From: Myxococcales bacterium
GTDB taxonomy: Bacteria; Myxococcota_A; Polyangia; Fen-1088
Assembly (NCBI GenBank): GCA_003161835.1
Contig: PMNO01000686.1
Location: 1 to 7,432 of the forward strand
DNA: 7,432 bases
Reading direction: 5' to 3'
Part shown: piece by piece, positions 7,236 through 7,432 of the stretch
Position numbering within the stretch: position 1 is the first letter of the stretch
How the letters are laid out: every line of letters starts with the position of its first letter
The notes under the pieces: generated by a model
Databases searched by the model: none
Told to the model about the DNA's origin: nothing
Seen by the model: only the letters and a program-made list of their open reading frames with translations
Position numbers and translations under genes: made by a program

Positions 7236-7432
7236 GGCGAGCCCGGAAACAACAGGTCAATCTGTGAACCCGGGAAATTTAGTCTAGGCGGATCTGGGTT
7301 ACGGGGTGATTTCGGCTCGATAAATACTTTGTAACTTACCTTTGGGACGCCTTTGGGGACGCATCGGGCGGCGCCATTTGGCGACGCGCGGGGTGGTCTC
7401 GGTCAGCGCCGCTTGGGGGTACGCCGACCGCG
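7236..7432. promoter_or_regulatory. Upstream region of the winged-helix regulator, locally AT-richer
   Basis: No confident gene lies here. The part at about 7310-7345 is clearly AT-richer than the rest of the window, which fits a promoter for the minus-strand regulator beginning at 7235. No clear -35/-10 pair could be fixed. On the minus strand a 43-codon frame open to the right window edge ends at TAA 7299-7301 and could be the tail of an upstream gene. Other frames are also open there, so it is not called. Confidence 0.4.
7339..7361. repeat. Tandem direct repeat with 11-bp spacing, candidate OmpR/PhoB-type operator
   Basis: CCTTTGGGACG (7339-7349) is followed immediately by CCTTTGGGGACG (7350-7361), so the copies start exactly 11 bp apart. 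A looser CTTTG element occurs at 7327-7331. OmpR/PhoB-family regulators bind as head-to-tail dimers to direct repeats spaced by about 11 bp, and this one lies upstream of exactly such a gene. The binding role is inferred. Confidence 0.4.

Noticed and set aside
7255..7260. TTGACC on the minus strand as a -35 box
   Set aside because: A -10 element at normal spacing would fall on the start codon at 7235, and no TATAAT-like sequence is there.
7299..7432. Minus-strand 43-codon frame open to the right edge, ending at TAA 7299-7301 (tail ...KLQSIYRAEITP)
   Set aside because: It could be the end of an upstream gene, but it is short, its last half loses the GC3 bias of the neighbours, and at least one other frame on each strand is open there too. 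More sequence is needed to decide.

Overview
The window looks like high-GC chromosomal DNA from a deltaproteobacterial or myxobacterial-type bacterium (Myxococcota). That placement is an inference. It rests on strong G/C bias at third codon positions and on several Hanks-type Ser/Thr kinases of the receptor-like myxobacterial style (kinase, Pro/Ser-rich linker, one transmembrane helix, PEGA-like or TPR sensor part), next to a PATAN/DUF4388 response regulator. No RNA genes, insertion sequences, CRISPR arrays or integrase/att signals were seen.

Layout: four protein-coding genes fill almost everything. On the minus strand, reading from about 4.8 kb down to base 1, a roughly 1000-residue protein carries TWO complete kinase domains, a membrane helix and C-terminal TPR-like repeats. 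It is followed 86 bp later by a second, single-kinase protein with a membrane helix and a PEGA-like domain, cut by the left window edge. A 247-bp divergent intergenic region separates this pair from a plus-strand 481-residue receiver-PATAN protein (5037-6482). That gene converges, with only 3 bp between stop codons, on a minus-strand OmpR/PhoB-type winged-helix regulator (6486-7235). The regulator's receiver has lost essentially every phosphorylation residue. The last ~200 bp is a promoter-like, locally AT-richer stretch with an 11-bp-spaced direct repeat.

Taken together the window is a signalling island with three Ser/Thr kinase domains in two genes, one apparently phosphorylatable two-component receiver and one pseudo-receiver transcription factor. 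No histidine kinase is present. A plausible but unproven model is cross-talk in which the Ser/Thr kinases replace or supplement His-Asp phosphotransfer. The most distinctive items are the tandem-kinase transmembrane protein, the degenerate receiver with Asp replaced by Glu, and the hydrophilic insertion inside the other receiver.
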